38,723 bases of DNA, taken from positions 1 to 38,723 of the forward strand of contig JBMFOT010000033.1 of assembly GCA_049969495.1 (NCBI GenBank), in the 5' to 3' direction. Positions 30,164-38,723 of this stretch are shown here, piece after piece. Source of the DNA: HRBIN16 sp049969495. GTDB taxonomy: Bacteria; Armatimonadota; HRBIN16. The notes below the pieces were generated by a model. That model ran no database searches and had not been told where the DNA came from. It worked only from the letters and a program-made list of their open reading frames with translations. The position numbers were made by a program, and so were the translations under genes. The stretch's first letter is position 1. Every line of letters starts with the position of its first letter.

Positions 30164-32323
30164 CTACCGACGTACCAGCACCACCTCGCGCAACCCGTGC
30201 CATTCCAGAGAATGCAGATTCTGCCCCACCATGCGAAGGCTCACCGGGCGTTGCTCACCGTACGCCGTCTTGCCGGTAGCCCTCCAGGAGCCAGCTGGTA
30301 ACCGAACAAGCGGCGCTTCGTCACTGTCTCCTTCCTTCTCGATACGGATAGCCGTTGGTGTTACCGTAATCGCCAGCGTCAGCCCCTGCCAGCGAATGCG
30401 GTCGACACGCAACGACTCCCAGCCAGAGGGCAGTCTGGGGTCTATCGTAAATCCGTCGCCTGTGGGCTGGAAGCCCAGAAAGCCGTACAGCATCACCTGG
30501 GGCACCAGCACGCTCTCGAAAAACTCCATATCCAGTCCCAAACCGCCTGCAGTACCGCCCCCCTGTAGCGTGCCCGGACGAGAACCATCGTAATACTTAC
30601 GGTAGCCGCCTGCTCGTTCCACATCCTCGTACCAGTGCAGAATCTCCTGCAGACGGTTCCACGCGTCGTCCGCTCCGCGCACTTTCAGTCGAGCCATCAG
30701 GTCGTAGTAGGAAAAACCCAGCACCGCACCGCCGTCTTGCACCTGGTCTCCGAAGGCGATGCCCTCCGGCGAGCTCCATGCCCAGAAGTAGTAATCGATG
30801 TTACGCCTTGTGCTGGCGCGCGGGGCAAACCGCCAGAAGTAGATGTCTTTTCCCTGCGCGGTATCACCCTCCACAATGCGCTCTCCACAAACCCAGGCGA
30901 GAATGTCCCGGGCATGTTCAGGCGTGGCGAAGTCGTAAGCAACCGCTTCGAGATTCAGAAAGGTGAAGCCGTAGTCGTGCATGACACCGTCGGCGTCCAC
31001 AGGAGCAAAACGTCGGGTTTGCGGGTTCCAGAAAAGGCGGTTACCTGCCGCTTTGACCTCCTCAGCATGTCTCAGCAGTTCGTGAGGGTCAAAGGCGTAG
31101 ACGCCACGAGGCATGTTCCAGCCCGGATGACGTATGACCTCCTGCTCGATCTCCGCCATCTTGCGCAGGGCGTCGTAGTAGTGGATGGTCGCGTACACGT
31201 CCTTTGCACCAAACGGTAGCAGGTCCCAGTAGTTATTTCCCACACCACTGCCGTACACTATCTGCTTCTTGCCATCGGAGGTATAGCGCACACCGCTGCG
31301 CCCTTCATGCCCCACCCACCGGGTATCTACCACCTTTTCCTGCGTGGTGCGGTGTTCGGTCATCAGGTAACGCAGGGCAAGACGCATGCGGTTCAGGTTC
31401 TGCCGCAGAAAGTTCAGGTCGCGCGTCCACCAGAAATACATAGCGCATCCCCGCACGAAGTTCTGCGCGTTGATGTTGTGACGGGTGTCGTACTGGGTGA
31501 AAAACGCTTGAATGACCACCTCGCCACCCGGTCTGGGGTTACCGAAACCGATTCGCAACCGCGTGATGTCACCCTTCCATAGGGGATGGCGATGCATCGG
31601 AATCGCCTCATGGTGGATGGTGTCGCCTGTGTGCGGACTGAAATAGAAACGTCGCTCTGGCGAAAACTCCGGTTGTTCGCGCGTTGTCCATTCGATGTAA
31701 GGCTGAGCGTCCTCTATTCCCCTCCCTTTCCAGCGCAGCTGCAAGAACGGTGCCTCATAGGGGTCTACATCGCAGGGTGGAGCGGTGACCGACGAGTTCG
31801 CCCCCGTCAGGATAACTTTCCAGCCCTCCTCCGTTACCCCTGCGCTGTCTGCATGCAGAACCTGCCAGTCGTCGGGCGTGCTCAGCTTATCGGTACGCCA
31901 GCCTGGTCCCACAGTGTCTTTGAACGAGAAGTGCCAGCCTGCGGTTCGCCTGCCCTGATTCCAGAACGGGAAGGGCCAGCCCAATGGATGGGCGATAGAA
32001 GCGTGCTGATGTGTGGCAACATAACCCTCTGCGTCCATAACACGCGCGCTCAGTACCTGCCTCCACTGCTGGCGGAAAGAATCGGCGTAGCCGCCGGTAT
32101 CCACCGCAGGCCACAGCGATGCCAGCGAAAGCCATTCATCCCACAGGGTCGCTTTGGGTCCTGCCCCCGGATAGTGCAGCCAGAACAGGCGACGCAGGGT
32201 ATCCAAAGGCTTTTCCTGCCCTGGCACCTGAAAACGTGGGAAGTCGTCGGGAATATGCTCGGAGGCAGAGGCTCCTGCCACTGCCAACACTGCAATCAGT
32301 GTCATACTCCACAGCACCCACAT
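30164..32323 (-). CDS. Secreted six-hairpin (alpha/alpha toroid) glycosidase-like protein, unrecognised family
   Basis: 719 residues from the ATG at 32323, chosen because GAGG lies 7 bases before it; a GTG at 32329 adds two residues. A signal peptide ('MWVLWSMTLIAVLAVAGASA') leads to a mature protein rich in Trp, Tyr and His. An N-terminal region with beta-sandwich character (about 130-290) is followed by helical repeats (about 300-620, e.g. 'YYFWAWSSPEGIAFGDQVQ', 'GGTAGGLGLDMEFFESVLVP') and a C-terminal beta domain ('GFTIDPRLPSGWESLRVDRI') like that of GH65-type enzymes. I do not recognise the family by name; glycan hydrolysis is inferred from architecture. Monocistronic and divergent from the aminotransferase. 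Confidence 0.72.
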   Translation of the reverse strand: MWVLWSMTLIAVLAVAGASASEHIPDDFPRFQVPGQEKPLDTLRRLFWLHYPGAGPKATLWDEWLSLASLWPAVDTGGYADSFRQQWRQVLSARVMDAEGYVATHQHASIAHPLGWPFPFWNQGRRTAGWHFSFKDTVGPGWRTDKLSTPDDWQVLHADSAGVTEEGWKVILTGANSSVTAPPCDVDPYEAPFLQLRWKGRGIEDAQPYIEWTTREQPEFSPERRFYFSPHTGDTIHHEAIPMHRHPLWKGDITRLRIGFGNPRPGGEVVIQAFFTQYDTRHNINAQNFVRGCAMYFWWTRDLNFLRQNLNRMRLALRYLMTEHRTTQEKVVDTRWVGHEGRSGVRYTSDGKKQIVYGSGVGNNYWDLLPFGAKDVYATIHYYDALRKMAEIEQEVIRHPGWNMPRGVYAFDPHELLRHAEEVKAAGNRLFWNPQTRRFAPVDADGVMHDYGFTFLNLEAVAYDFATPEHARDILAWVCGERIVEGDTAQGKDIYFWRFAPRASTRRNIDYYFWAWSSPEGIAFGDQVQDGGAVLGFSYYDLMARLKVRGADDAWNRLQEILHWYEDVERAGGYRKYYDGSRPGTLQGGGTAGGLGLDMEFFESVLVPQVMLYGFLGFQPTGDGFTIDPRLPSGWESLRVDRIRWQGLTLAITVTPTAIRIEKEGDSDEAPLVRLPAGSWRATGKTAYGEQRPVSLRMVGQNLHSLEWHGLREVVLVRR

Positions 32324-32436
32324 ACGCACACCTCAACGTAGAGATTGAAGAGCTCTTTCCACGCTCAGGCGCAGTTTCCCTGTTGGACTGGGCATGTGCT
32401 GGTGGCTTTTGCCAGGTAGCGGTTCCCTTCCTCTTG

Positions 32437-32445
32437 TGATATGAT
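32437..32445 (+). promoter_or_regulatory. Extended -10 promoter before the aminotransferase gene
   Basis: TGA-TATGAT at 32437-32445, about 19 bases before the ATG at 32464. Confidence 0.4.
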
Positions 32446-32463
32446 GTATATGCTCTTCGTTTC

Positions 32464-33828
32464 ATGCTGAAGCCGACCGTTCGCCAAGCGAGGCACATCA
32501 ACATGCGCAACTACCCGGGACCACTTAGCCAGCAGATGCTGGAAGAACTGGCGCACTACGTGATCGCCGAGCCAAAGCCGTTCGTGATTGACCTCGAGAA
32601 GAGCGAGGGTATGTGGCTGGCAACCGTAGACGGTCAGCGCGTGTTCGACTGGGCGGGGTACTATGCTTCCAAGCTCATCGGGCATAACCACCCACGTCTG
32701 TACGAACCCGAATACCTGAAGAAGCTCGCCCGCGCCGCAAACAACAAGGTCGCCAATCCCGACTTCCTCACACCGGAATGTCTGGAATATTACCGCCTGC
32801 TACATGAACTTGCGCCGCAGTGTATGCGCAATCCCCGTCTGGAGGTATATGTCGTTAACTCCGGTGCAGAGGCGGTAGAAAACATGATGAAGTACCTCAT
32901 CAACCTGCATCACCATAAGCTGCTCAAGAAAGGCAGGTTACCCAACCCGAGGCGATTCATCTACTTTGACCAGGCGTTTCACGGGCGTACGGTGTTCGCC
33001 TTGAACGTGACGCAGGTGGTGCACGACCCTGTCGTGACCAAAGACTTCCACGGCTTCATCCCGGGTAATATTCAGGTTCCCTTCCCCGCCATCGACACTT
33101 CGCTTCCCGAATCCGAAAACCGCGCTCGCACCCGGCGCAGCCTGGAAATCGTGGAGGATTTTCTGCAACGCTACCAGGGCGAAGTGGTGGGCATCATCAT
33201 AGAGCCTCTGCAGGGTGCTGGCGGTCATCGCGTGGCGTTGCCGGAGTTCTTTCGCGGGCTGAGCGAGCTGGCACACCGGTACGATGTGTACCTGGGCTTT
33301 GACGAGGTGCAGACCGCCGGTGGACAAACGGGAACCTTTTTTGCCTGCGACCAGTTCGACCTCCCCTACCCCCCGCAGGCGGTGGCAACCGCCAAGAAAC
33401 TGGGCAACGGCGTGGTATACATGCTCTATCCGATGGAAGACAGGGGCGTACTGGACTCTACCTGGGGCGGCACGCTGGCAGACATGGTACGCTTCGTGCA
33501 GGAGATGAAGATTGTGCGCGAAGAAAAACTGATTGAACAGGTTCCGCAGAAGGCGGCGGTGCTGGTGGAGGGTTTGAACGCTCTGGCGCAACGGTACCCC
33601 GACGTGATTTACAACGTACGCGGCATGGGATTGTATCAGGGTTTCAGCCTGCGCCGTCCTGAGTTGCGTAAGCAGCTGCTGGAAATTGCCTTGCAAGAGG
33701 AAGACATGCTGCTGCTCGGTGCGGGCACAGACACCATCCGCCTGCGCCCCAATCTGAGCGTCACGATAGACGACATTCACCTGTTCCTGCAGAAGCTGGA
33801 GCGCGTGCTGCAAAAGGTGGCATCATGA
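32464..33828 (+). CDS. Class III aminotransferase, L-lysine 6-transaminase-like
   Basis: 454 residues; an in-frame ATG at 32503 with GAGG is an alternative start. The fold-type I, class III pattern is clear: 'MWLATVDGQRVFDWAGYYAS', 'VNSGAEAVENMMKYLI', 'IIIEPLQGAGGH' and 'YLGFDEVQTAGGQTG'. The PLP-binding Lys is in 'ATAKKLGNG', about residue 313. The 'LEKSEGMW', 'NKVANPDFLTPE' and 'SKLIGHNHP' segments are closest to L-lysine epsilon-aminotransferases and not to acetylornithine or GABA enzymes. The stop overlaps the next ATG by 4 bases, so it is translationally coupled to a BadF-type kinase. Its in vivo amino donor is uncertain. Confidence 0.82.
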   Translation: MLKPTVRQARHINMRNYPGPLSQQMLEELAHYVIAEPKPFVIDLEKSEGMWLATVDGQRVFDWAGYYASKLIGHNHPRLYEPEYLKKLARAANNKVANPDFLTPECLEYYRLLHELAPQCMRNPRLEVYVVNSGAEAVENMMKYLINLHHHKLLKKGRLPNPRRFIYFDQAFHGRTVFALNVTQVVHDPVVTKDFHGFIPGNIQVPFPAIDTSLPESENRARTRRSLEIVEDFLQRYQGEVVGIIIEPLQGAGGHRVALPEFFRGLSELAHRYDVYLGFDEVQTAGGQTGTFFACDQFDLPYPPQAVATAKKLGNGVVYMLYPMEDRGVLDSTWGGTLADMVRFVQEMKIVREEKLIEQVPQKAAVLVEGLNALAQRYPDVIYNVRGMGLYQGFSLRRPELRKQLLEIALQEEDMLLLGAGTDTIRLRPNLSVTIDDIHLFLQKLERVLQKVAS

Positions 33829-34742
33829 TACCTTCCACGCTTTTGGCGATAGACGCTGGGGGTACCAAGACCGACCTGTTGTGGGCACAGCCGGACGGTC
33901 GCGTGCTGGCGCACGTACAGGGACAGGGCATCAATATCGCCAGCAAACCGCCCGGCGTATGGCAGGAGGTGCTGGAGGCCCTGTTCTGTCAGGCAGGCGT
34001 TGACCGTGAGACGGTACACGTGGTGTGTGCAGGCGCGGCAGGTTACACCCTGCCCGACCGCCGTGCGCTATTTGAACACTTGTTGCAACAGATGCTCCCG
34101 AGCGCACGAGTGCTTGTGCTGGCGGACTACGCCATTGCGCTGGAAGGGGCTACCGGCGGTAACCCCGGCGTGCTGGTCATTGCGGGAACCGGCTCTATCG
34201 CTTGCGGACGTGACCGCGAGGGCAAACTGATGCGTGTGGGAGGCTGGGGCTACCTGCTGGGCGATGAAGGAAGCGGCTTCTGGATAGGGCGCGAAGCCAT
34301 CCGCGCGGTGCTCGCGGCAACCGAGGGCTGGGGCGAACAGACCCGGCTCCACCAACTGCTATCCGACATGCTGGGCAGCGACGACTGTAGCGAATGGCTA
34401 AGCGCGCTCTACCGCACCCAGAACCCGCAATCGCTGCTGGCTCAACTCGCCCCTCGGGTCACCGAAGCGGCGGAGCAGGGAGACACCCTGGCGCAGCGCA
34501 TCCTGCTCCATGCTGCCGACCACCTTGCCGGTCTGGTTGACCAGCTAACACGACATCTTCACCTGCCGGAAGATTTCCCTGTGTGTACCGTCGGCGGGGT
34601 ATGGAAATCTCAACTGGTGCTCCAGCGGTTCCACCAGCAGCTGGGTGAGCGGTTGCCACACTGGCACGGCGAGGTGAAGCCACCGATGTACTCGCCGGTG
34701 GAAGGAGCGCTCCTTATCGCCCAGCGTATGATGTGGGCGTAG
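33825..34742 (+). CDS. BadF/BadG-type ATPase, N-acetylglucosamine kinase-like
   Basis: 305 residues of the actin-like ASKHA fold. Phosphate-1 motif 'LLAIDAGGTKTDLLW', then 'VVCAGAAGYTLPDRR', phosphate-2 'VLVIAGTGSIACG', and the family's 'GWGYLLGDEGSGFWIGREAI' glycine-rich segment, which is typical of NAGK-like kinases. 'TVGGVWKSQLVL' is the adenosine motif. It most likely phosphorylates GlcNAc or another amino sugar. It is coupled (ATGA) to the class III aminotransferase, a combination that suggests processing of an amino sugar or amino-acid-linked sugar; this is inference. Confidence 0.88.
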   Translation: MIPSTLLAIDAGGTKTDLLWAQPDGRVLAHVQGQGINIASKPPGVWQEVLEALFCQAGVDRETVHVVCAGAAGYTLPDRRALFEHLLQQMLPSARVLVLADYAIALEGATGGNPGVLVIAGTGSIACGRDREGKLMRVGGWGYLLGDEGSGFWIGREAIRAVLAATEGWGEQTRLHQLLSDMLGSDDCSEWLSALYRTQNPQSLLAQLAPRVTEAAEQGDTLAQRILLHAADHLAGLVDQLTRHLHLPEDFPVCTVGGVWKSQLVLQRFHQQLGERLPHWHGEVKPPMYSPVEGALLIAQRMMWA

Positions 34743-34809
34743 GAACCCAATGCGCGGAAGGGACTGCACCAACCTGCGCTGGAAGGACGTGCATGCGTCC
34801 GCTATGCCA

Positions 34810-36180
34810 TTACCTTTGTCCAAACCGCTCGATCAGTAAGTGCTTCGCCCCCTCTTTGTCGTTGGGCGCGAGTCTGCCCTCTATCACCTCGTTGAGCAGA
34901 AACGCTTTGCACTCGCCTACCTGCTTGCCTGCGGGAATGCCCAGTATCTCCATGATCTCACGCCCGCTCAAGGGACTATCCAGCTTCTGCACATCCTCGC
35001 GCGAGGTAAGCACACGAATGCGCTGCTCCAGTGCGTCGATATCCGACTTGGGAAAGGCGGGGTTGCTGGCAGCGATGTCCGCCCGCACAAGGGTGAGCAG
35101 TTCATCCAGCAAGCCGTCCACATCTCGAATCAGTCGACGCACCGCCGCGTCGCTCCATGAGTAGTCATACTCGCCCGGACGCATGTGCAGGCGCACCAGC
35201 TTCACCACCGACTCTATGATGTCGTTGCTGTAACGCAACCGCCTTAGCCAGTGCGCTGCAATCTGCGCTCCCACGTTCTGGTGTCCGTAAAAATGCACGC
35301 CCTTTTCATCCACCGTGCGCGTAGCCGGTTTGCCCACATCGTGCAGCAACGCCGCCAGCCGAAGCACCAGCGAGGCATCAGACGGCAGGTTCTCCAGCAC
35401 CTTCAATGTATGCTCCCACACGTCGTAAAGGTGATACTGGTTCTGCTCCACACCGTGCATCCGCGCCAGTTCGGGCGCAAACTGCTCCAGCAAACCGGTC
35501 TCCCGCAGCAACCGCAAGCCCTTCACTGCGTGCGCCGCCTGAAGCAGCTTGGTGAACTCGTCGCGGATGCGCTCCATGCTGATAATCTGCAGGCGGTGAG
35601 CGGTCTTCCGAACCGCCTCGAGGGTGTTCGGCTCGATGTCGAAGCCCAGCTGCGCGGCGAAGCGCACCGCCCGCATCGCGCGAAGAGGGTCTTCCTCGAA
35701 GGTCACTATCGGCTCTAGCGGCGTACGCAACAGTCCCGCTTGCAAGTCGCTCAGCCCCATGCCCGTCAGGTCGAGCAGTTCGCCCGTGTGCAGGTTGCGC
35801 ATGAGGGTATTCACCGTAAAGTCGCGGCGGAAAGCGTCCTCACGCAGGGTGGCGGGCTGCACCTGTACCGGCTTACGGCTATCGGCGGAGTAGCTCTCAC
35901 GCCGCGCAGTGACCAGCTCGAATTGCACCCCGTTGATGTGCACCATCGATGTGCCGAAGCGCGGGTAGGTGACAGGCAAATGGTCGGTAACACCCTGTGT
36001 GTGCAACCAATGTGCCAGCTCCAGCGCGTTCAGCTCCGTCACGATGTCTACATCCGGCGGGAGTGGACGACCGAGCAGTTCATCACGCACCACGCCCCCC
36101 ACCAGATACAGATGACCCTCCCACTTGGTGCCGCGCGTGACCTGACGTAGCCTGTCTATGGCGACCAGCAAACTACTCAC
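34810..36180 (-). CDS. CCA-adding enzyme / poly(A) polymerase family tRNA nucleotidyltransferase with HD domain
   Basis: 456 residues. Nucleotidyltransferase head: 'LYLVGGVVRDELLGRPLPPD' with catalytic D-V-D ('DVDIVTE'), 'RRDFTVNTLM' and the flexible 'EEDPLRAMRAVRFAAQLGF' segment of class II enzymes. An HD domain follows ('LAALLHDVGKPATR', 'GHQNVGAQIAAHWLRRL'). It adds or repairs the 3' CCA of tRNA, or in some lineages only part of it. The start is GTG at 36180 without a Shine-Dalgarno; an extended -10 (TGGTACACT) lies only about 8 bases upstream, consistent with a leaderless mRNA. Specificity (CCA, A or CC) cannot be decided by reading. Confidence 0.9.
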   Translation of the reverse strand: MSSLLVAIDRLRQVTRGTKWEGHLYLVGGVVRDELLGRPLPPDVDIVTELNALELAHWLHTQGVTDHLPVTYPRFGTSMVHINGVQFELVTARRESYSADSRKPVQVQPATLREDAFRRDFTVNTLMRNLHTGELLDLTGMGLSDLQAGLLRTPLEPIVTFEEDPLRAMRAVRFAAQLGFDIEPNTLEAVRKTAHRLQIISMERIRDEFTKLLQAAHAVKGLRLLRETGLLEQFAPELARMHGVEQNQYHLYDVWEHTLKVLENLPSDASLVLRLAALLHDVGKPATRTVDEKGVHFYGHQNVGAQIAAHWLRRLRYSNDIIESVVKLVRLHMRPGEYDYSWSDAAVRRLIRDVDGLLDELLTLVRADIAASNPAFPKSDIDALEQRIRVLTSREDVQKLDSPLSGREIMEILGIPAGKQVGECKAFLLNEVIEGRLAPNDKEGAKHLLIERFGQR

Positions 36181-36187
36181 ATATAAG

Positions 36188-36196
36188 AGTGTACCA
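36188..36196 (-). promoter_or_regulatory. Extended -10 promoter of the CCA-enzyme gene
   Basis: Reverse strand TGG-TACACT, 36196-36188. Expected transcription start is about 36181, at the GTG itself. Confidence 0.45.
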
Positions 36197-36242
36197 CGCT
36201 TTGGGACGGAGAGACGCTACCCGACATGCCCTGTACGGTGTG

Positions 36243-38684
36243 TCATGCTACCATTACCACTACCGCTTGCCCTTGTCGCACCGAGACAGGCACTCCGCGT
36301 CTCAACTCCTCGCCACTCAACCGACGCTCCTGACGCCCTATTCGCACCCGATAGGTGTTGTTCGCGTTCACCGTGAACCATTCGGGAAACTCGTTCAAGC
36401 GCGGGTAGTTGACGGCGAGGCGCAGATGCTCGCGATGGCGTGGTCGGTCAAAAAGCAGCACACCCTGCCAGTCCCGCTCCGCAGCCAGCGCAACCGTCAG
36501 CCTGTTGCCTTCTCGAACGGCCCCCACACGCAGGTCGGCACGCCAAGGGCGAGGCACAATACCCTGCGTATAGTACAGGGCAACCATCAGTAGCGTACGG
36601 GCGGTATTGCCGTCACCGTACCAGCCTTCCACGATGCCGTCCTCGCGCTGTTTGCCGAGAAAATGGGGCAACACCGCTTCCATCCAGCGAAAGCCGCTTG
36701 CGACAGGCAGGCGGTTGAGCAAGAGCAACGCGCCTTCGATGGAGTCGGCAAAGGAGTCCGCTCCTTCCCACAAGAGATACTGCGGCTGGTAGATGTGTTC
36801 CAGCGCGAACCTCGCCGCCTCGGTGAATCGCTCATCCCCCGTCGCTACCCCAAAGGTGTACACGCCGCTCAATGCATAGCCCCATGTGTCGGGCACTGCC
36901 CTGTTGCGCACCTCGGCGGTAGAGGCAGTCAGCAAACCGTACCACAAGCCATCCTCATTACGTGCTTTCTCCAGCAGTCGTTCGAACATCTGGCGCAGAG
37001 CGCGTTCGTATCGCCTTGCTTTGACGGGGTTTGCCTCACGCACCACCAGATACAGCTCCGACAACCCCCCAATAATCTCGTTGCCGTGGTCGTTCAGGCT
37101 CAGCACATCGTTCAACGGCTGATGAGCGGCGAAATCCCAGCGATGGGCAGGCAAACCGCCGTTGCGCGGGATGACTTCGAAGCAGTAGGCATCCCCAATT
37201 CGCTCTGCCCAGCGCAGGTAGCGTTCGTCACGGGTCATCGCGAACAGTCGGCTGAGCACCTGCAACACCTCGCCGTTGACTTCGGTATCATCGGCGGGCA
37301 GGTTGCCCCACTCCGAGCGTACCGGGGCGTGCTCGAAGATGGCATCTACCAGCTCGGTCATGCGTTCTGTCCACCAGCTCCTGCCCATCACCTCCGTCAT
37401 CGGCAGTAAGCCATCCTTGCAGTACTCCGCCGCGCCAAACACCAGTCGGCGGATGTCCACCTCAGGATAGACAAAGACGCCCTTCTCCAGGTCGTACCAG
37501 TCGGGTAGTACGCCGAGCCGATTGGTCAGCTTGCGCTCGTTGTCGAACACGCGCTGGATGTCCGACAATCGCTCCGGCGCGAGGAAGTGTGCTGTAAGGT
37601 ACAGGAAAGGCACAAGGTCGGCAGCGTTGTCGTTAGGCGCCCACACGCGCTGGTCGGTGCGACGGGGCAGCAGGTCGGTGCGTTTGTCCCGTATTGCCCA
37701 CCAGCCGTCCAGCACCCCCAGCGCACGCAGGCAGGCGCGTCGTGCTATCTCACCACGGCGCAGGCACTCTCGCACAGTGTCGCGCTCTCCACGCCAGGGC
37801 GGAGCAGCCCCCAGCACCTGCGGCAACGCCATCCACCACCGGTTGCCGCGAAATACGTGCCCGCCGGAGTGGGTATCGAAGGAGAAGTTATTCTCCGCGC
37901 GGAACACGCGGTAAGCCTGTCGTATCTCCTCCGCCGGCTGGCGAGCAATGGAGACGGGGAAGCCACCCGGAGCACGCTCCTGCTCACCGAGCTCGCAGAG
38001 GAGCACACGTGGAGCGACGCACGCGAAGATGTCGGCAAAATCGAAGTGCTCCTCTAGACCGGGGAAGTTCCAGCAGGGGCAGTGTCCGCTCTTCATGTTC
38101 TCCACGGTGGTCAGCCAGCCGCTGCTACAGGCGATTTTCACCCGCTCGTCCAGCGCGGCAACATACATGGTGGTCTCTCCACCCAGCGACAGACCCGCCA
38201 AGCCGATACGTCGCGCGTCCACCTGCGGCAGGCTCACCAGATAATCGATGCATCGCAGACAATCCCACACTCGCTCGCCCATCAGCGACCAATTCCCATG
38301 CTGCAGGTCGTGCGAGCCGATGTCGGGGGCAAGCACCACGTAGCCCATCTCCGCCAGCACGCGCCCGTACCAGTACAACCCCTCGCCCTTCATGACCTGT
38401 TCACCCGTGCCACCGTGACCGTGCAAAGCAAGCACCGCAGGCACTTTGCCCGAAACCTTCTGCGGAACGGCAAGCCAGGCGTGCACACGACGGTCGGGCA
38501 GGGTTTGTAGATTGATTTCTTCCAGCACGTACCCGCCCGCCGGGGCCTCGATGCGGCGAAGCACTTGCGGATTGAGCGGCACGCGCGGTGGTTGCCCTCC
38601 ACCCATCATCAGCTCGAACAGCTTCTGGCGAGCTTGCGTCTGCCAGCGACGGGCTTCTGCCGGCGTACGGGCGCTAAAGCGCAT
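36243..38684 (-). CDS. Esterase (alpha/beta hydrolase) fused to an alpha/alpha-toroid domain
   Basis: 813 residues. Residues about 40-290 are an alpha/beta hydrolase of the acetyl-xylan-esterase/dienelactone type: 'AVLALHGHGGTGE' oxyanion loop, nucleophile Ser166 in 'GLSLGGE', and the His276 in 'THSGGHVFRG'. Residues about 300-720 are a helical-repeat domain ('DDTEVNGEVLQVLSRLFAMT', 'PDTWGYALSGVYTFGVATGD') like six-hairpin glycosidases or lyases. The last 90 residues are beta-rich. No signal peptide is seen, so it may be cytoplasmic. The activity of the second domain is unknown. The start has no clear ribosome site; only 39 bases upstream are in the window. Confidence 0.78.
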   Translation of the reverse strand: MRFSARTPAEARRWQTQARQKLFELMMGGGQPPRVPLNPQVLRRIEAPAGGYVLEEINLQTLPDRRVHAWLAVPQKVSGKVPAVLALHGHGGTGEQVMKGEGLYWYGRVLAEMGYVVLAPDIGSHDLQHGNWSLMGERVWDCLRCIDYLVSLPQVDARRIGLAGLSLGGETTMYVAALDERVKIACSSGWLTTVENMKSGHCPCWNFPGLEEHFDFADIFACVAPRVLLCELGEQERAPGGFPVSIARQPAEEIRQAYRVFRAENNFSFDTHSGGHVFRGNRWWMALPQVLGAAPPWRGERDTVRECLRRGEIARRACLRALGVLDGWWAIRDKRTDLLPRRTDQRVWAPNDNAADLVPFLYLTAHFLAPERLSDIQRVFDNERKLTNRLGVLPDWYDLEKGVFVYPEVDIRRLVFGAAEYCKDGLLPMTEVMGRSWWTERMTELVDAIFEHAPVRSEWGNLPADDTEVNGEVLQVLSRLFAMTRDERYLRWAERIGDAYCFEVIPRNGGLPAHRWDFAAHQPLNDVLSLNDHGNEIIGGLSELYLVVREANPVKARRYERALRQMFERLLEKARNEDGLWYGLLTASTAEVRNRAVPDTWGYALSGVYTFGVATGDERFTEAARFALEHIYQPQYLLWEGADSFADSIEGALLLLNRLPVASGFRWMEAVLPHFLGKQREDGIVEGWYGDGNTARTLLMVALYYTQGIVPRPWRADLRVGAVREGNRLTVALAAERDWQGVLLFDRPRHREHLRLAVNYPRLNEFPEWFTVNANNTYRVRIGRQERRLSGEELRRGVPVSVRQGQAVVVMVA

Positions 38685-38723
38685 TTGGCGTGTGGTGTAT
38701 TGGTGTAACCTCGACCGTACAGG

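Noticed and set aside
29425..30279. 284-codon forward frame
   Set aside because: Antisense to kdsD; Arg/His-rich shadow.
34785..34800. GGACG-TGCATG-CGTCC palindrome after the kinase gene
   Set aside because: Short arms and no U-run, so not supported as a terminator for either convergent gene.
36663..37409. 248-codon forward frame in the esterase-toroid gene
   Set aside because: Antisense to a long coding frame with coherent domain structure; no recognisable motif.

Overview
This 38.7 kb window is most consistent with a thermophile-type, high-50s %GC, diderm bacterium of the Armatimonadota or a close Terrabacteria relative. That is inference. The supports are a SepF-YggS-ProC cluster together with KDO-type KdsC/KdsD enzymes, a prepilin-like protein of the planctomycete/armatimonad style, and many secreted alpha/alpha-toroid glycosidases of poorly characterised families. 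No rRNA, tRNA, CRISPR array, IS element or phage gene was seen. Almost the whole window is coding and no gap exceeds 300 bp.

Layout. 1-606: start of a sugar-binding lipoprotein, cut by the window edge. 774-5605: a secreted DUF5703-type glycosidase, a UDP-glucuronate decarboxylase-like epimerase, a convergent GlcG/HbpS-like gene and an outer-membrane-type DUF3187-like protein. 5687-12322: one long forward block, pstS-pstC-pstA-pstB, then phoU-yggS-sepF-proC, with a PHO-box-like promoter before pstS and a near-consensus sigma-70 promoter before phoU. 12319-16738: reverse-strand genes. Two aldo/keto reductases flank a compact operon of an ECF-like sigma factor, a Cys-rich protein, a four-TM protein and a pseudopilin. 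16864-19799: a second sigma operon of RpoE-like sigma, zinc-finger anti-sigma, an HtrA-like protein that has lost two catalytic residues, and a redoxin without its cysteine. 20052-27662: SAM hydroxide adenosyltransferase, malQ, a MntA/HepT-like toxin-antitoxin pair, a GH13 maltodextrin hydrolase and a secreted DUF4838 protein. 27747-30060: a 5'-nucleotidase-like phosphoesterase with kdsC and kdsD. 30164-38684: a secreted toroid glycosidase, a lysine-6-aminotransferase-like enzyme with a BadF/GlcNAc-kinase-like kinase, a CCA-adding enzyme, and an esterase fused to a toroid domain.

How the genes work together. Three themes recur: carbohydrate scavenging (secreted glycosidases, esterase, sugar-binding lipoprotein, maltodextrin enzymes, sugar kinase), phosphate uptake coupled to PLP homeostasis, division and proline genes, and envelope functions (KDO synthesis, outer-membrane protein, envelope-stress sigma operon, pilin-like operon). 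The best candidates for undescribed biology are the two sigma-factor operons. In one, the Cys-rich protein's signal sequence is separated from the rest of the protein by a G8 homopolymer. In the other, an apparent pseudoprotease and a cysteine-less redoxin are co-transcribed with the sigma/anti-sigma pair.
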